Of a DNA stretch of 47,443 nt, positions 16,810-25,239 are shown piece after piece. A model generated the notes under the pieces. That model saw only the letters and a list, made by a program, of their open reading frames with translations, had not been told where the DNA came from and searched no databases. The translations under genes and the position numbers were made by a program. Origin of the DNA: an uncultured Odoribacter sp. (GTDB lineage: Bacteria; Bacteroidota; Bacteroidia; Bacteroidales; Marinifilaceae); contig UQJP01000028.1 in assembly GCA_900541415.1 (NCBI GenBank), positions 1 to 47,443 on the forward strand, read 5' to 3'. Position 1 is the stretch's first letter, and each line of letters begins with the position of its first letter.

Positions 16810-17301
16810 ATGGAACTATTTAAACCTGAGTTTGGTTTGGTGTTCTGGATGCTGATTGTCTTTCTGATTATTTTAGGGATTCTTGCGAAGTTTGCCTGGC
16901 CGGTCATTATCCGCAGTATAGAAGAGCGGGCCGATTTTATCGATAGCGGGGTGAAATATACGCAGGATGCGGTGAAGAAACTGGATGAAGCGAAAGAGCA
17001 GGCACGTTTGCTGATCGAGGATGCCCATAAGCAGCAGGTGAATACTTTGCAGGAGACGGAACGGATGCGGCAGAAAATGATCGAGGAGGCGAAAGAGGCT
17101 GCCAGAGGGGAGGCGCAGAAGGTGATAGACGATGCCCATGCTTCAATCGAGCAGGCGAAGCGCGAGGCTGAGCTACAATTGAAGAAGCAGGTGGGACGAC
17201 TGGCGCTGGAAGTGGCCGGAAAATTGTTGCGGAAAGACCTGGAAGGCGACGGAGAACAGGAAGCATTGGTAGACAGGATACTGGATGAGATGAAATCATA
17301 A
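16810..17301 (+). CDS. atpF: F1Fo ATP synthase subunit b
   Basis: 163 residues: one N-terminal membrane helix (FWMLIVFLIILGILAKFAW), then a long charged Ala/Glu/Lys/Gln-rich coiled coil that forms the peripheral stalk. It starts 11 nt after atpE and ends 2 nt before atpH. Confidence 0.96.
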   Translation: MELFKPEFGLVFWMLIVFLIILGILAKFAWPVIIRSIEERADFIDSGVKYTQDAVKKLDEAKEQARLLIEDAHKQQVNTLQETERMRQKMIEEAKEAARGEAQKVIDDAHASIEQAKREAELQLKKQVGRLALEVAGKLLRKDLEGDGEQEALVDRILDEMKS

Positions 17302-17303
17302 CT

Positions 17304-17837
17304 ATGAATGAAGGATTAATTGCACGGAGGTATGCCACCGCTATGTTGAAGGTGGCTCAGGCACACGGGGCTGCGGGAGAGGTGTATGAGAAAATGAAAT
17401 TGTTCGAGCAGAACTATGTTTCCCATCCCGATCTTCAAAAGGCTTTGACGAATCCGGTGTTGTCCCCGAAGGATAAGGAGAATTTACTGACAACCGCTAT
17501 CGGTATCGAGCCGGGAATATTTTATATCCGGGGTATCCGTTTACTGATCCACAATCACCGGGAAATGTATATCCGGCAAATCGGGTTGATGTATCAGCGG
17601 TTATATCGTCAGGCCTATCATATCGGGCGTGTAAAGATCATCATGGCTACGCAGCTGAGTGAGGAAGCTATTGACCGGATTAAGAAACTGGTCACCGATA
17701 GAACTTCCAATACGATAGAGTTTGTGGAACGGATAGACCCTTCTATCATCGGAGGTTTTGTGTTGCGGGTCAATTCAATGCAATTAGACCTCTCTGTGAG
17801 CCGGGGACTACGGGAATTTAAGATGAAGTTGAAATAA
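17304..17837 (+). CDS. atpH: F1Fo ATP synthase subunit delta
   Basis: 177 residues (OSCP/delta). The N-terminal helical domain starts ARRYATAMLKVA. The C-terminal domain ends with the family block DPSIIGGFVLRVNSMQLDLSV. It joins F1 to the b stalk. A hairpin follows in the 67-nt gap before atpA. Confidence 0.95.
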   Translation: MNEGLIARRYATAMLKVAQAHGAAGEVYEKMKLFEQNYVSHPDLQKALTNPVLSPKDKENLLTTAIGIEPGIFYIRGIRLLIHNHREMYIRQIGLMYQRLYRQAYHIGRVKIIMATQLSEEAIDRIKKLVTDRTSNTIEFVERIDPSIIGGFVLRVNSMQLDLSVSRGLREFKMKLK

Positions 17838-17842
17838 CGGGC

Positions 17843-17884
17843 GGCAGAGGAAGGCTCGCTTTTAAGGCAGGTAGCCTTGCTGTC
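17843..17884 (+). promoter_or_regulatory. Intercistronic hairpin atpH/atpA
   Basis: Inner stem AAGGCT/AGCCTT (17851-17856 / 17873-17878) extended by outer GGCAG/CTGTC (17843-17847 / 17880-17884, one G-U pair). No T run follows; it ends 20 nt before atpA. Confidence 0.4.
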
Positions 17885-17904
17885 CGGATTAACAGGTAAA
17901 AATT

Positions 17905-19524
17905 ATGATTAAAGCAAGTGAAATATCGGATATACTTCAGAAGCAACTGGAAAGTGTTGATATGAAGGCCGAGATGGAGGAGATCGGAACGGTGCTGGAA
18001 GTGGGCGACGGAGTGGCGAATCTTTTCGGACTCGATAATGTGACTTCCGGTGAGTTGATCGAGTTTGAGAACGGAGTGAGAGGGGTGGCGATGAATCTGG
18101 AAGAAGACCATGTGGGAGTGGTGTTGTTGAATGCTGCCGACCGGGTGCGTGAAAATTTCACCGCCAAGCGGACGGGGCATATTGCTTCTATCAATGTGGG
18201 TGAAGGGTTGTTGGGGCGTGTGATCAATACGCTGGGCGAGCCGATCGACGGGGCAGGCCCTATCGAGGGCGACGTGGTGCCGTTGCCGCTGGAACGAAAA
18301 GCTCCGGGGGTGATTTACCGGCAGCCTGTGAAAGAGCCGTTGCAGACGGGAATTAAGGCGATCGATTCGATGGTGCCGATCGGACGGGGGCAGCGGGAGT
18401 TGCTTATCGGCGACCGCCAAACCGGAAAGACGGCGATTGCTATCGATACGATTTTGAATCAGTTGGATAATTACCGGAACGGACATCCGGTTTATTGTAT
18501 TTATGTGGCTATCGGGCAGAAAGCGGCTTCGGTGGCTGCTTTAGTGAATGTGTTGCGTGCCAAAGGCGCTTTGGAATATACCGTGGTGTTGTCGGCAAGT
18601 GCGTCGGATTCGGCGGCTATGCGCTATTATGCTCCGTTTGCCGGGGCTACGATCGGCGAATATTTCCGGGATAGCGGACGACATGCTTTGGTGGTTTACG
18701 ATGATTTGTCGAAGCAGGCTGTGGCCTACCGGGAGATTTCCCTGATTTTGCGCCGTCCGTCGGGACGTGAGGCTTATCCGGGAGATATTTTCTATCTGCA
18801 TTCCCGTTTGCTGGAGCGTGCGGCTAAGATTATTTCCAATGATGAGGTGGCGGCTACGATGAACGATTTGCCCGATCCGTTGAAGCCTTTTGTTAAAGGC
18901 GGCGGCTCGCTGACGGCTTTGCCGATTATCGAAACGCAGGCGGGGGACGTGTCGGCTTATATTCCCACGAATGTGATTTCGATCACCGACGGGCAGATTT
19001 TTCTGGAAACGGGACTGTTTAACGAGGGGGTGCGTCCGGCCATCAATGTGGGTGTTTCGGTTTCCCGTGTGGGAGGAAATGCCCAGTTGAAATCAATGAA
19101 AAAGATTGCGGGTACGTTGAAGATCGACCAGGCGCAATACCGGGAATTGGAGTCGTTTTCTAAATTTGGAGGCGACCTCGACCCTGTGACGCAAATGGTG
19201 ATCGACAAGGGGCAAAAGAATGCCCGTTTGCTGATTCAGCCGCAGTATTCCCCCATGCCTGTGGAGGAGGAGATTGCCGTGATTTATTGCGGTACGCAGG
19301 GGTTGTTGCAACGGGTGCCTTTGAAGGATGTGACTTTGTTCGAGAAGTATTTTCTTGATTTGTTGCGGGTGCGCTACCGGAAAGAGGTGCTGGACGAGTT
19401 GCGTGCCGGAAATCTGGACGACCGGGTGGCGGCTTTGCTCGATCAGGCGGCGACGGAAGTGGCCGATAAGTTTGCAGAGAAAAAGAAAGAGGCTGTTGAA
19501 GTTGAAAATGAAATAAACGATTAG
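17905..19524 (+). CDS. atpA: F1Fo ATP synthase subunit alpha
   Basis: 539 residues. The regulatory nucleotide-binding alpha subunit has Walker A GDRQTGKT (169-176) and the alpha signature PAINVGVSVSRVGG. The tail is slightly longer than in E. coli (513), ending in a charged AEKKKEAVEVENEIND. It is separated from atpG by 4 nt. Confidence 0.97.
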   Translation: MIKASEISDILQKQLESVDMKAEMEEIGTVLEVGDGVANLFGLDNVTSGELIEFENGVRGVAMNLEEDHVGVVLLNAADRVRENFTAKRTGHIASINVGEGLLGRVINTLGEPIDGAGPIEGDVVPLPLERKAPGVIYRQPVKEPLQTGIKAIDSMVPIGRGQRELLIGDRQTGKTAIAIDTILNQLDNYRNGHPVYCIYVAIGQKAASVAALVNVLRAKGALEYTVVLSASASDSAAMRYYAPFAGATIGEYFRDSGRHALVVYDDLSKQAVAYREISLILRRPSGREAYPGDIFYLHSRLLERAAKIISNDEVAATMNDLPDPLKPFVKGGGSLTALPIIETQAGDVSAYIPTNVISITDGQIFLETGLFNEGVRPAINVGVSVSRVGGNAQLKSMKKIAGTLKIDQAQYRELESFSKFGGDLDPVTQMVIDKGQKNARLLIQPQYSPMPVEEEIAVIYCGTQGLLQRVPLKDVTLFEKYFLDLLRVRYRKEVLDELRAGNLDDRVAALLDQAATEVADKFAEKKKEAVEVENEIND

Positions 19525-19528
19525 TGTC

Positions 19529-20404
19529 ATGGCGACAATGCGTGAATTGAAGGGAAGGATCGATTCGGTGCACTCTTCCCAAAAAATTACCGGGGCTATG
19601 AAGATGATTTCTTCGGCCCGGTTGCGGAAGGCGGAATCGAAGTTGGCTCATTCCCAGCCTTACCGTGAAAAGCTGTGGGAAATATACCACCATATCATGA
19701 ACGCCGGATGTGATTATGAATCGCCTTTGACCCGGACGCGTGAGGTGAAGCGGGTGGCCTTGGTTGTTTTCGCTTCCGACGAAGGGTTGTGCGGGGGATT
19801 CAATATCAATGTGTATAAGGAGTTGAGGGAGGTGATCCGGGAATATCGTAAGAAGGGAGTGCGGGAGATTTCCGTATGGCCGGTGGGAAAGAAAATCCAA
19901 TATGATGTGCACCGCATGTCCGGGATTTCGATCGAGGAGGTGAATCATTTATTTGAAGGGAAGAAGGATTTTTCCGGGGCGACGAAGACGGTGGCGGAAC
20001 GGTTGGTGGATCAGTTCCTGACGGGAAAAATAGACCGGGCGGATGTGATTTATACGCATTATAAGAGCATCGGTACGCAAATTGTTATGAATCAGCGGTT
20101 TTTACCTGTGCGACAGGAAGAAAAACAGGAAACGCCGGAAGATCATGAAATGACCTGGTATATTTATGAGCCGGATTGCGCCGCTATTTTGCAAACGCTT
20201 TATCCTTTGATTTTGCATGCGCAGATTTATCAGGCTCTTATGGAGAGCCGGACATCGGAACAGGCAGCCCGGATATTGGCGATGCAGATGGCGAATGACA
20301 ATGCGAATAAATTATTGGGGAATTTACATTTGGAATATAATAAGTTACGCCAGCAGGGTATTACTTCCGAATTGCTGGATATTGCCGGAGGTACGGTGAG
20401 ATAA
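19529..20404 (+). CDS. atpG: F1Fo ATP synthase subunit gamma
   Basis: A 291-residue central-stalk subunit. The N-terminal coiled coil carries KITGAMKMISSARLRKAE, the middle DEGLCGGFN, and the C-terminal helix begins AMQMANDNANK and ends AGGTVR. It is the last ATP synthase gene. No terminator follows, and a HAD phosphatase starts 25 nt later. Confidence 0.96.
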   Translation: MATMRELKGRIDSVHSSQKITGAMKMISSARLRKAESKLAHSQPYREKLWEIYHHIMNAGCDYESPLTRTREVKRVALVVFASDEGLCGGFNINVYKELREVIREYRKKGVREISVWPVGKKIQYDVHRMSGISIEEVNHLFEGKKDFSGATKTVAERLVDQFLTGKIDRADVIYTHYKSIGTQIVMNQRFLPVRQEEKQETPEDHEMTWYIYEPDCAAILQTLYPLILHAQIYQALMESRTSEQAARILAMQMANDNANKLLGNLHLEYNKLRQQGITSELLDIAGGTVR

Positions 20405-20429
20405 CTGTCAGGAAAGAAGGTATTTATAT

Positions 20430-21071
20430 ATGGGAAAAATTACGACGCTCCTTTTCGATTTTGATGGAGTGGTTGCAGATACGGAGAGTTTATACGGGGT
20501 GTTCTGGGGAAATATTGCGGAACGTTACCGTTTGGGTATCCCGGATTTTACGTTACAGGTGAAGGGGATGACGATGGGAGCGATTTTCGAGAAGTTTTTT
20601 CCCGGCTATCCGGAGGCGGAGAAACGGCGGATTGTGGAGGAGTGTATGGATTATGAATACCGGATGGAGTACCGGGAAGTGCCCGGAGCTACCGGGTTTA
20701 TCCGGTGGGTTAAGGAAAAGGATTTCCGGGTGGGGCTGGTGACCAGTTCGCCCGATTCCAAATTGAAGTTTGCTTTGGAACGGTTGCATTTGTCGGCTGC
20801 CTTCGATACGATCGTATCTGCCGACCGGATTGTACGGGGAAAGCCCGATCCGATGTGTTACCGCCTGGCGGCTTCCGATTTAAAGGTTCCGGAGGATGAG
20901 TGTGTGGTGTTTGAAGATTCTTTTTTCGGGATTGAGGCCGGGAAAAGGGCCGGGATGAAGGTGATCGGGCTGTCTACGACCAGCCCGGCGGAAAAGATTG
21001 CAGAAAAAGCCGATGCGGTGATCCCTGATTTTACCGACCGGGGTAAAGTGTTGTCGTACTTTGTCAATTAA
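20430..21071 (+). CDS. HAD-family hydrolase (beta-phosphoglucomutase-like phosphatase)
   Basis: 213 residues. HAD motif I is FDFDGVVADTE (nucleophile D10, acid D12), motif II VTSSP, motif III RGKPDP, and motif IV VFEDS. An alpha-helical cap (C1 type) lies between motifs I and II. Such enzymes dephosphorylate sugar or nucleotide monophosphates, or isomerise hexose phosphates; the substrate is unclear. The 25-nt spacing to atpG suggests transcription on the same message. Confidence 0.88.
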   Translation: MGKITTLLFDFDGVVADTESLYGVFWGNIAERYRLGIPDFTLQVKGMTMGAIFEKFFPGYPEAEKRRIVEECMDYEYRMEYREVPGATGFIRWVKEKDFRVGLVTSSPDSKLKFALERLHLSAAFDTIVSADRIVRGKPDPMCYRLAASDLKVPEDECVVFEDSFFGIEAGKRAGMKVIGLSTTSPAEKIAEKADAVIPDFTDRGKVLSYFVN

Positions 21072-21112
21072 GATTAAAAAACAAACTTTTCTCCTCTTTA
21101 TTTCGTTGTGAT

Positions 21113-21144
21113 TGTACAAACATAATGTTCATGTACAAACATAA
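21113..21144. repeat. 13-bp direct repeat upstream of the YtxH operon
   Basis: TGTACAAACATAA occurs twice, at 21113-21125 and 21132-21144, with start-to-start spacing of 19 nt. The second copy ends 11 nt before the ATG at 21156. The reverse complement contains TATGTTTG, itself a -7-like box. Tandem operator copies are plausible. Confidence 0.55.
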
Positions 21145-21155
21145 ATGAAGAGGTT

Positions 21156-21602
21156 ATGAAAAACGAGAATTCAAAATTATTATTGGGATTAGGGCTTGGT
21201 GCAGTGGTTGGAATCGCTGTCGGTTACCTGCTTACCGGAGATAATCGGAAGAAATTGAGTGAAGAACTGCACGAAGTGGGAAATGGAGTGAAAGACGGGG
21301 TAAAATCTGCTTTTTCCAAGGTGAAATCGAAGGCTGAGTATGCCGGATCGCGGATGGCCGACCGGATGGAAAATGTGGCCGAGAAGGTGAAGGACAAAGC
21401 CGGAGAGTGGGCCGAGAGAGCTGATGAGCGTACCAGCGAAATGGCGGACGATGTTTCGCAGCGGGCTAACGATGTCCGGCGGCGGATGGATAACAAGGCG
21501 GAGATGGATGGTGAAGCACATCGGGCTTATGCCGATGATTTCGATAAGGATGTTGAAAATGTGAAGAGACGGGAGAGGGGCAACGCTAACACCAAAGCCT
21601 GA
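21156..21602 (+). CDS. YtxH-domain protein
   Basis: 148 residues: one N-terminal membrane helix (LLLGLGLGAVVGIAVGYLLTG), then a long, highly charged helical tail rich in Lys, Asp, Glu and Arg (AEKVKDKAGEWAERADERTS). This is the form of YtxH/general-stress proteins. It is probably anchored in the inner membrane with a cytoplasmic or periplasmic helical tail. It is the first gene of a three-gene operon, preceded by a direct repeat. Confidence 0.85.
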   Translation: MKNENSKLLLGLGLGAVVGIAVGYLLTGDNRKKLSEELHEVGNGVKDGVKSAFSKVKSKAEYAGSRMADRMENVAEKVKDKAGEWAERADERTSEMADDVSQRANDVRRRMDNKAEMDGEAHRAYADDFDKDVENVKRRERGNANTKA

Positions 21603-21611
21603 TTTTACCGC

Positions 21612-21977
21612 ATGGAAAAGGAGGCTGAAAAGATCTTCTGTGAGTTGAGGGAGGATATTTCGACTTATCTTCAATTGAAATATAAGCTCTTGAAACTGAA
21701 TGCCACCGAAAGAGTCGCTAAATTGATAGCGATTCTTTCGCAGGGCATTATTCTGATTTTATTGTTTTTTTTCACGATTTTATTCCTGTTCTTAGCATTG
21801 GGTTTTTTTCTGGGCGATTGCCTGGGCAGCACAGCTTTGGGTTTTCTCATTGTGGGAGGTATTTATCTGGGACTGGTGGTTGCTTTTTTACTGGGGCGGC
21901 ACAAGGTGCAGGAAAAGATTGTCAATATCATGATTAATGCCCTTTGGGCGGAAGAGGATGGGAACGATGAAGATTAA
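21612..21977 (+). CDS. Phage holin-like family membrane protein
   Basis: 121 residues: an N-terminal amphipathic helix (REDISTYLQLKYKLLKL), two membrane helices (GIILILLFFFTILFLFLALG and FLIVGGIYLGLVVAFLLG), and a short acidic tail. It resembles the putative holin-X/DUF1469 group. In Bacteroidota chromosomes this sits beside YtxH genes and is not evidence of a prophage. Its end overlaps the next gene by 11 nt. Confidence 0.8.
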   Translation: MEKEAEKIFCELREDISTYLQLKYKLLKLNATERVAKLIAILSQGIILILLFFFTILFLFLALGFFLGDCLGSTALGFLIVGGIYLGLVVAFLLGRHKVQEKIVNIMINALWAEEDGNDED

Positions 21978-22287
21978 TCTCCGTAGCCCCTATGGGCGGC
22001 TTTTGCTTGAAAAGCAGGAAGTGAAGCGTTTGTGTCAGTTACAGGAGGAGCAGATCGCTGCCGACTGGGAATATGTACAGAGCCATGCCGGACGTTTGTT
22101 GCTGTCCGGGGTTACGTCTATGTTTTTCCGGGGGTGGACAGATGGGGAAAGTTCCGGGAATCAGGGAGGCGGAAAAAGGCTGATGGTTTTAGCCTGGCAA
22201 TTGGCACGTCCGTTGGTGTTCCGTTGGGCGGCGGGTGTCGGCTGGAGGCTTATCCGCAATATGTTTGTGCAGAGGCGCAGGGGATGA
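21967..22287 (+). CDS. Small basic hypothetical protein, third gene of YtxH cluster
   Basis: 106 residues, not recognised as a named family. It is Arg-rich with a short helical N-terminus (LLLEKQEVKRLCQLQEEQI) and an amphipathic, weakly hydrophobic C-terminus (LARPLVFRWAAGVGWRLIRNMF) ending RRRG. ATG 21967 overlaps the holin-like stop, which implies translational coupling. A role with the two membrane partners is inferred from position only. Confidence 0.65.
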   Translation: MKINLRSPYGRLLLEKQEVKRLCQLQEEQIAADWEYVQSHAGRLLLSGVTSMFFRGWTDGESSGNQGGGKRLMVLAWQLARPLVFRWAAGVGWRLIRNMFVQRRRG

Positions 22288-22488
22288 TCCTGTGGGGCGG
22301 ACGGTGGAAAAATATTTCCCGGTGACGGACGGTGGCGCGAAATGGAACGTGGTGTTAAAACATAAAGAAAACCAGCGGTTTCCGGTGGGATAATAACAAT
22401 AAAGTATTGCTACAAAACGAAGGGGTGTGTCCGGACGTTTTGTTTTGCCGGGAGATGGCCGACAAAAAACTATTTTGTGCGTTGCAGT
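22288..22488. other. Gene-free stretch after the YtxH operon
   Basis: About 200 bases. A weak inverted repeat CAAAACG/CGTTTTG (22413-22419 / 22436-22442) followed by TTTTG could be the operon terminator. Nothing else was recognised. Confidence 0.4.
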
Positions 22489-22647
22489 TTAATTGTAATA
22501 GAGTGTATTATATACGAATAGTTCGATAAATATTTTGTCGTATTCTTCCTGATCGAAAGTATACGCCTGCGGATCGGCTTTTTCCGGTAGCTCTGTTTCC
22601 AGTGCCTTACAGATGGTTTTAATGTCTGTAACTTTAATGGTTTCCAT
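22489..22647 (-). CDS. Possible 52-residue small protein
   Basis: Starts METIKVTDIKTICKALE and continues into an acidic helix-rich region (FDQEEYDKIFIELF). It is soluble, with no signal peptide and no match I know. Its composition is protein-like, unlike the overlapping frame on the same strand, which is Arg/Lys/Ser-rich. An upstream in-frame start at 22686 would add 13 mostly hydrophobic residues and is less likely. A perfect dyad lies about 100 nt upstream. Confidence 0.45.
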   Translation of the reverse strand: METIKVTDIKTICKALETELPEKADPQAYTFDQEEYDKIFIELFVYNTLYYN

Positions 22648-22748
22648 GACTTCTTTGAAAAAAAGGGTATAAAAAAACGTGCCCATTCATTTACTGATCT
22701 AACCGGGCGTCCGCAAAAACAGCCTGAAATAAGGGTAACTGAATGGAA

Positions 22749-22767
22749 CACGTATAGATTATACGTG
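22749..22767. promoter_or_regulatory. Perfect 8-3-8 palindrome (operator-like)
   Basis: CACGTATA-GAT-TATACGTG. It lies between the small minus-strand ORF and the DUF3352-MORN gene, with no T run. The size and symmetry suit a dimeric helix-turn-helix repressor. The rest of 22648-23052 shows a weak promoter-like TTG-N18-TACGTTCG (22962-22990, plus). Confidence 0.5.
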
Positions 22768-23052
22768 ACACAACCAGTTTAAGCCTTTATTTCGTATTGT
22801 TTTTTAAAGTTTTGCGGACTTTGGTCAGAAAGGATTAAACTTTATATATCGTCTTCGTGATGATGGATGCAACTCTTTGTATCCGGTTACAAATATACGA
22901 CTATTTCAAAAAAACATTCGCAGAAATGAGGTGGCTTTATATTAATTTAGCATTTATTGTGTTGTGAATCAATGTGTTTTGTTACGTTCGCAAAATATTA
23001 CATAAGAGTTCGTTCGGAAGGCGGGAGTTTTCCTGTGGAATGATGAAGCCGT

Positions 23053-25209
23053 ATGGAGGAAAAAGTTAATTTTGTAAGACTAAAATCGTGGAATTCTATG
23101 AGAAAAAGCCTGCTTTTAACGATCGCGATACTGGTGTTGCTGGGTGTCGCTCTTTGGTTTTGGATGTTTCGGAAAGCGGGACGTTATGAATTGGGGCAGG
23201 GGGTGCCTGCCGATGCCGTTTTTGTGGTGAAGACACCTTCTTTTAACAGCATCCACGAGAGTTTACGCCGTAATCGCATTTGGACATCGCTGAAGGAATA
23301 CCCTTCTTTCAGGGCTTATCAGGCTACGCTGAACGCTGCCGATTCCATTTGTGATGCCCACCCGGTGTTGAAGAAATTGCTGATCGACCGCCCTTTTGCG
23401 GTGTCGTGCCACCGGGTTACGCCTTCGGAATACGATTTCCTGTATGTGTGCGATTTAGGTAAGCTGAATGTGATTCAAACGCTGGACGGGGCTTTGGCTG
23501 CCTGGCTGAACGACGGGAGTATGAGCATGCAGCGCAGGGGGGAGATTACCGAAGTGAAGACAGATAGCGTGAATGTGTTTTATGCCATCCGGGGTAATCT
23601 TTTGCTGGCTTCCTTATCGGAGAAATTGTTGCAAAGGGCGGTTGCGGATTGCGGGCACAATACCCGGACGGCTTATGAAGCGGGCCGGGGCGACCTGGTT
23701 TTGAATTTGGATCATCATCGGTTAGGGTGGTTTATTGAAAGTTTGGCCGGAACGCCGGGAGTGGCGGACAGTTCGGCCCTGCAAACAACAGACCTGATTT
23801 TAAATCTGACGGATGAAGCGCTGGTATTTAAGGGGGAAACCTTGCCGAACCGGAAGAAGTTTTCTTTGCTTAGTGCGCTGAACCTGATGGACGGGGCCCG
23901 TTCACAGGTGAAAAATATTGCGGGTACGCATACGGCGGCGTATGCTTCGCTGTGTTTCGGCTCTTTTTCGGATTTGGAAGCCATCCTGCTGGAGAATTAT
24001 AAAGCCAGCAATTTAAAGGAATATTCGGAGTATGAGCGTTCCGTGAATCGGTTGAATAAATTTTTAGGAGTGAATGTGGTGGAACTGTTTACTTCGTGGA
24101 TCGGGAATGAAATTGCGTTTATCAAGCCCGAAGTGGAGGAGGAGAAGCGGCTGGATAATGTGGTGGTGGCAATCCACAGTAAAGACATCGATTTGGCGAA
24201 AGACCAGATGGCTTACCTGACGGAACAGATCGAACGGAAAACCCCCGTCCGCTTTAAGGCGATTCAATATAACGGGCATACGATTAATTTCTTGAGCCTG
24301 AAAGGTTTTTTCAATGTGTTTTTAGGCGGCTGGTTTAAGAAATTGGATAAGCCCTATTATACGTTTTTGGGCGATTATGTGGTGTTCAGCAATTCTTCGG
24401 CTACCCTGGCTACGATGATTAAGGAGTATTCTTTGGGGAACACGCTGGCGAATGACGAGAAATATAATGCGCTGATGAACCGTTTCGGGAATGGAAACAG
24501 TGTGTATGGTTATGTCAATTCCCCGGGTACGTATGAGTATTTGTATAATTTCCTCAAACCTGAGGAACGGAAGGAGTTAGCCCATAATAAAGGAGCTTTC
24601 GAAAGCTTCGAGCAGATCGGTTTTGTGCTGGCGAATGCCGGGAGCGGTTTTGAAACCCGGATCGTGGCTTGCCATAATGTGAATGCTTCGGAAGAATATC
24701 AGGTGCGGGAGTTGAATAGCCGCCTGGAGGACCTTGCCGACCGGATCGAATCGGGGTATTATTATCCGGTGATTCCGGATAGCGTGGCCGTGAGTACCCG
24801 TGGACAATACGGTTACCGTACCGACGAACTGGCGCTGGACGGGATGTTGAGCAACGGGAATCCTGACGGGATTTGGAATGTCCGGGATACGGACGGACGG
24901 TTGGTGGGGCAAATGACTTACCGCAACGGGATTCGGCAGGGGGATGCCTGTTTCTTTTATCCCGGTGGAGCTGCCCGGGCACGACTTTTGTATGAGAAAG
25001 ACAAGATTGTTGCTTACCGGGAGTTTTTCCCTGACGGAACTTTAAAAATGGAAGTGGAGTATAATAAAGGAGTGAGGCACGGGGATGTGAAGTTTTATTA
25101 TTCAACCGGACATTTGCAGGGGGAGGGGAAGTATCGGAAAGGAAAACGGACGGGTACATGGAAGTATTACCGGGTGACGGGGGAAACGGAACGAAAAATG
25201 AAATTTTAA
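23053..25209 (+). CDS. DUF3352-type anchored protein with C-terminal MORN-variant repeats
   Basis: 718 residues. A single membrane helix near the N-terminus (LLLTIAILVLLGVALWFWMF) is followed by a large periplasmic domain resembling DUF3352 (AVFVVKTPSF; GDYVVFSNSSATL). The last 90 residues carry YwqK/MORN-variant repeats: DGIWNVRDTDGRLVGQMTYRNGIRQGD, FFPDGTLKMEVEYNKGVRHGD, YYSTGHLQGEGKYRKGKRTG. MORN-variant repeats are often labelled toxin-antitoxin YwqK, but nothing toxin-like lies nearby. The start may be ATG 23053 or ATG 23098, which places the helix right at the N-terminus. Function is unknown. MATE follows 30 nt later. Confidence 0.75.
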   Translation: MEEKVNFVRLKSWNSMRKSLLLTIAILVLLGVALWFWMFRKAGRYELGQGVPADAVFVVKTPSFNSIHESLRRNRIWTSLKEYPSFRAYQATLNAADSICDAHPVLKKLLIDRPFAVSCHRVTPSEYDFLYVCDLGKLNVIQTLDGALAAWLNDGSMSMQRRGEITEVKTDSVNVFYAIRGNLLLASLSEKLLQRAVADCGHNTRTAYEAGRGDLVLNLDHHRLGWFIESLAGTPGVADSSALQTTDLILNLTDEALVFKGETLPNRKKFSLLSALNLMDGARSQVKNIAGTHTAAYASLCFGSFSDLEAILLENYKASNLKEYSEYERSVNRLNKFLGVNVVELFTSWIGNEIAFIKPEVEEEKRLDNVVVAIHSKDIDLAKDQMAYLTEQIERKTPVRFKAIQYNGHTINFLSLKGFFNVFLGGWFKKLDKPYYTFLGDYVVFSNSSATLATMIKEYSLGNTLANDEKYNALMNRFGNGNSVYGYVNSPGTYEYLYNFLKPEERKELAHNKGAFESFEQIGFVLANAGSGFETRIVACHNVNASEEYQVRELNSRLEDLADRIESGYYYPVIPDSVAVSTRGQYGYRTDELALDGMLSNGNPDGIWNVRDTDGRLVGQMTYRNGIRQGDACFFYPGGAARARLLYEKDKIVAYREFFPDGTLKMEVEYNKGVRHGDVKFYYSTGHLQGEGKYRKGKRTGTWKYYRVTGETERKMKF

Positions 25210-25239
25210 CAGAGGGGATTGTTTGTAGAAAGGTTTATT

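Noticed and set aside
21612..21977. Prophage lysis gene
   Set aside because: Although holin-like, it sits in a chromosomal YtxH cluster with no phage structural, integrase or endolysin genes nearby.
24820..25205. YwqK-type toxin-antitoxin system
   Set aside because: MORN-variant repeats often get this label, but they are fused to a membrane-anchored domain and no toxin gene is adjacent.
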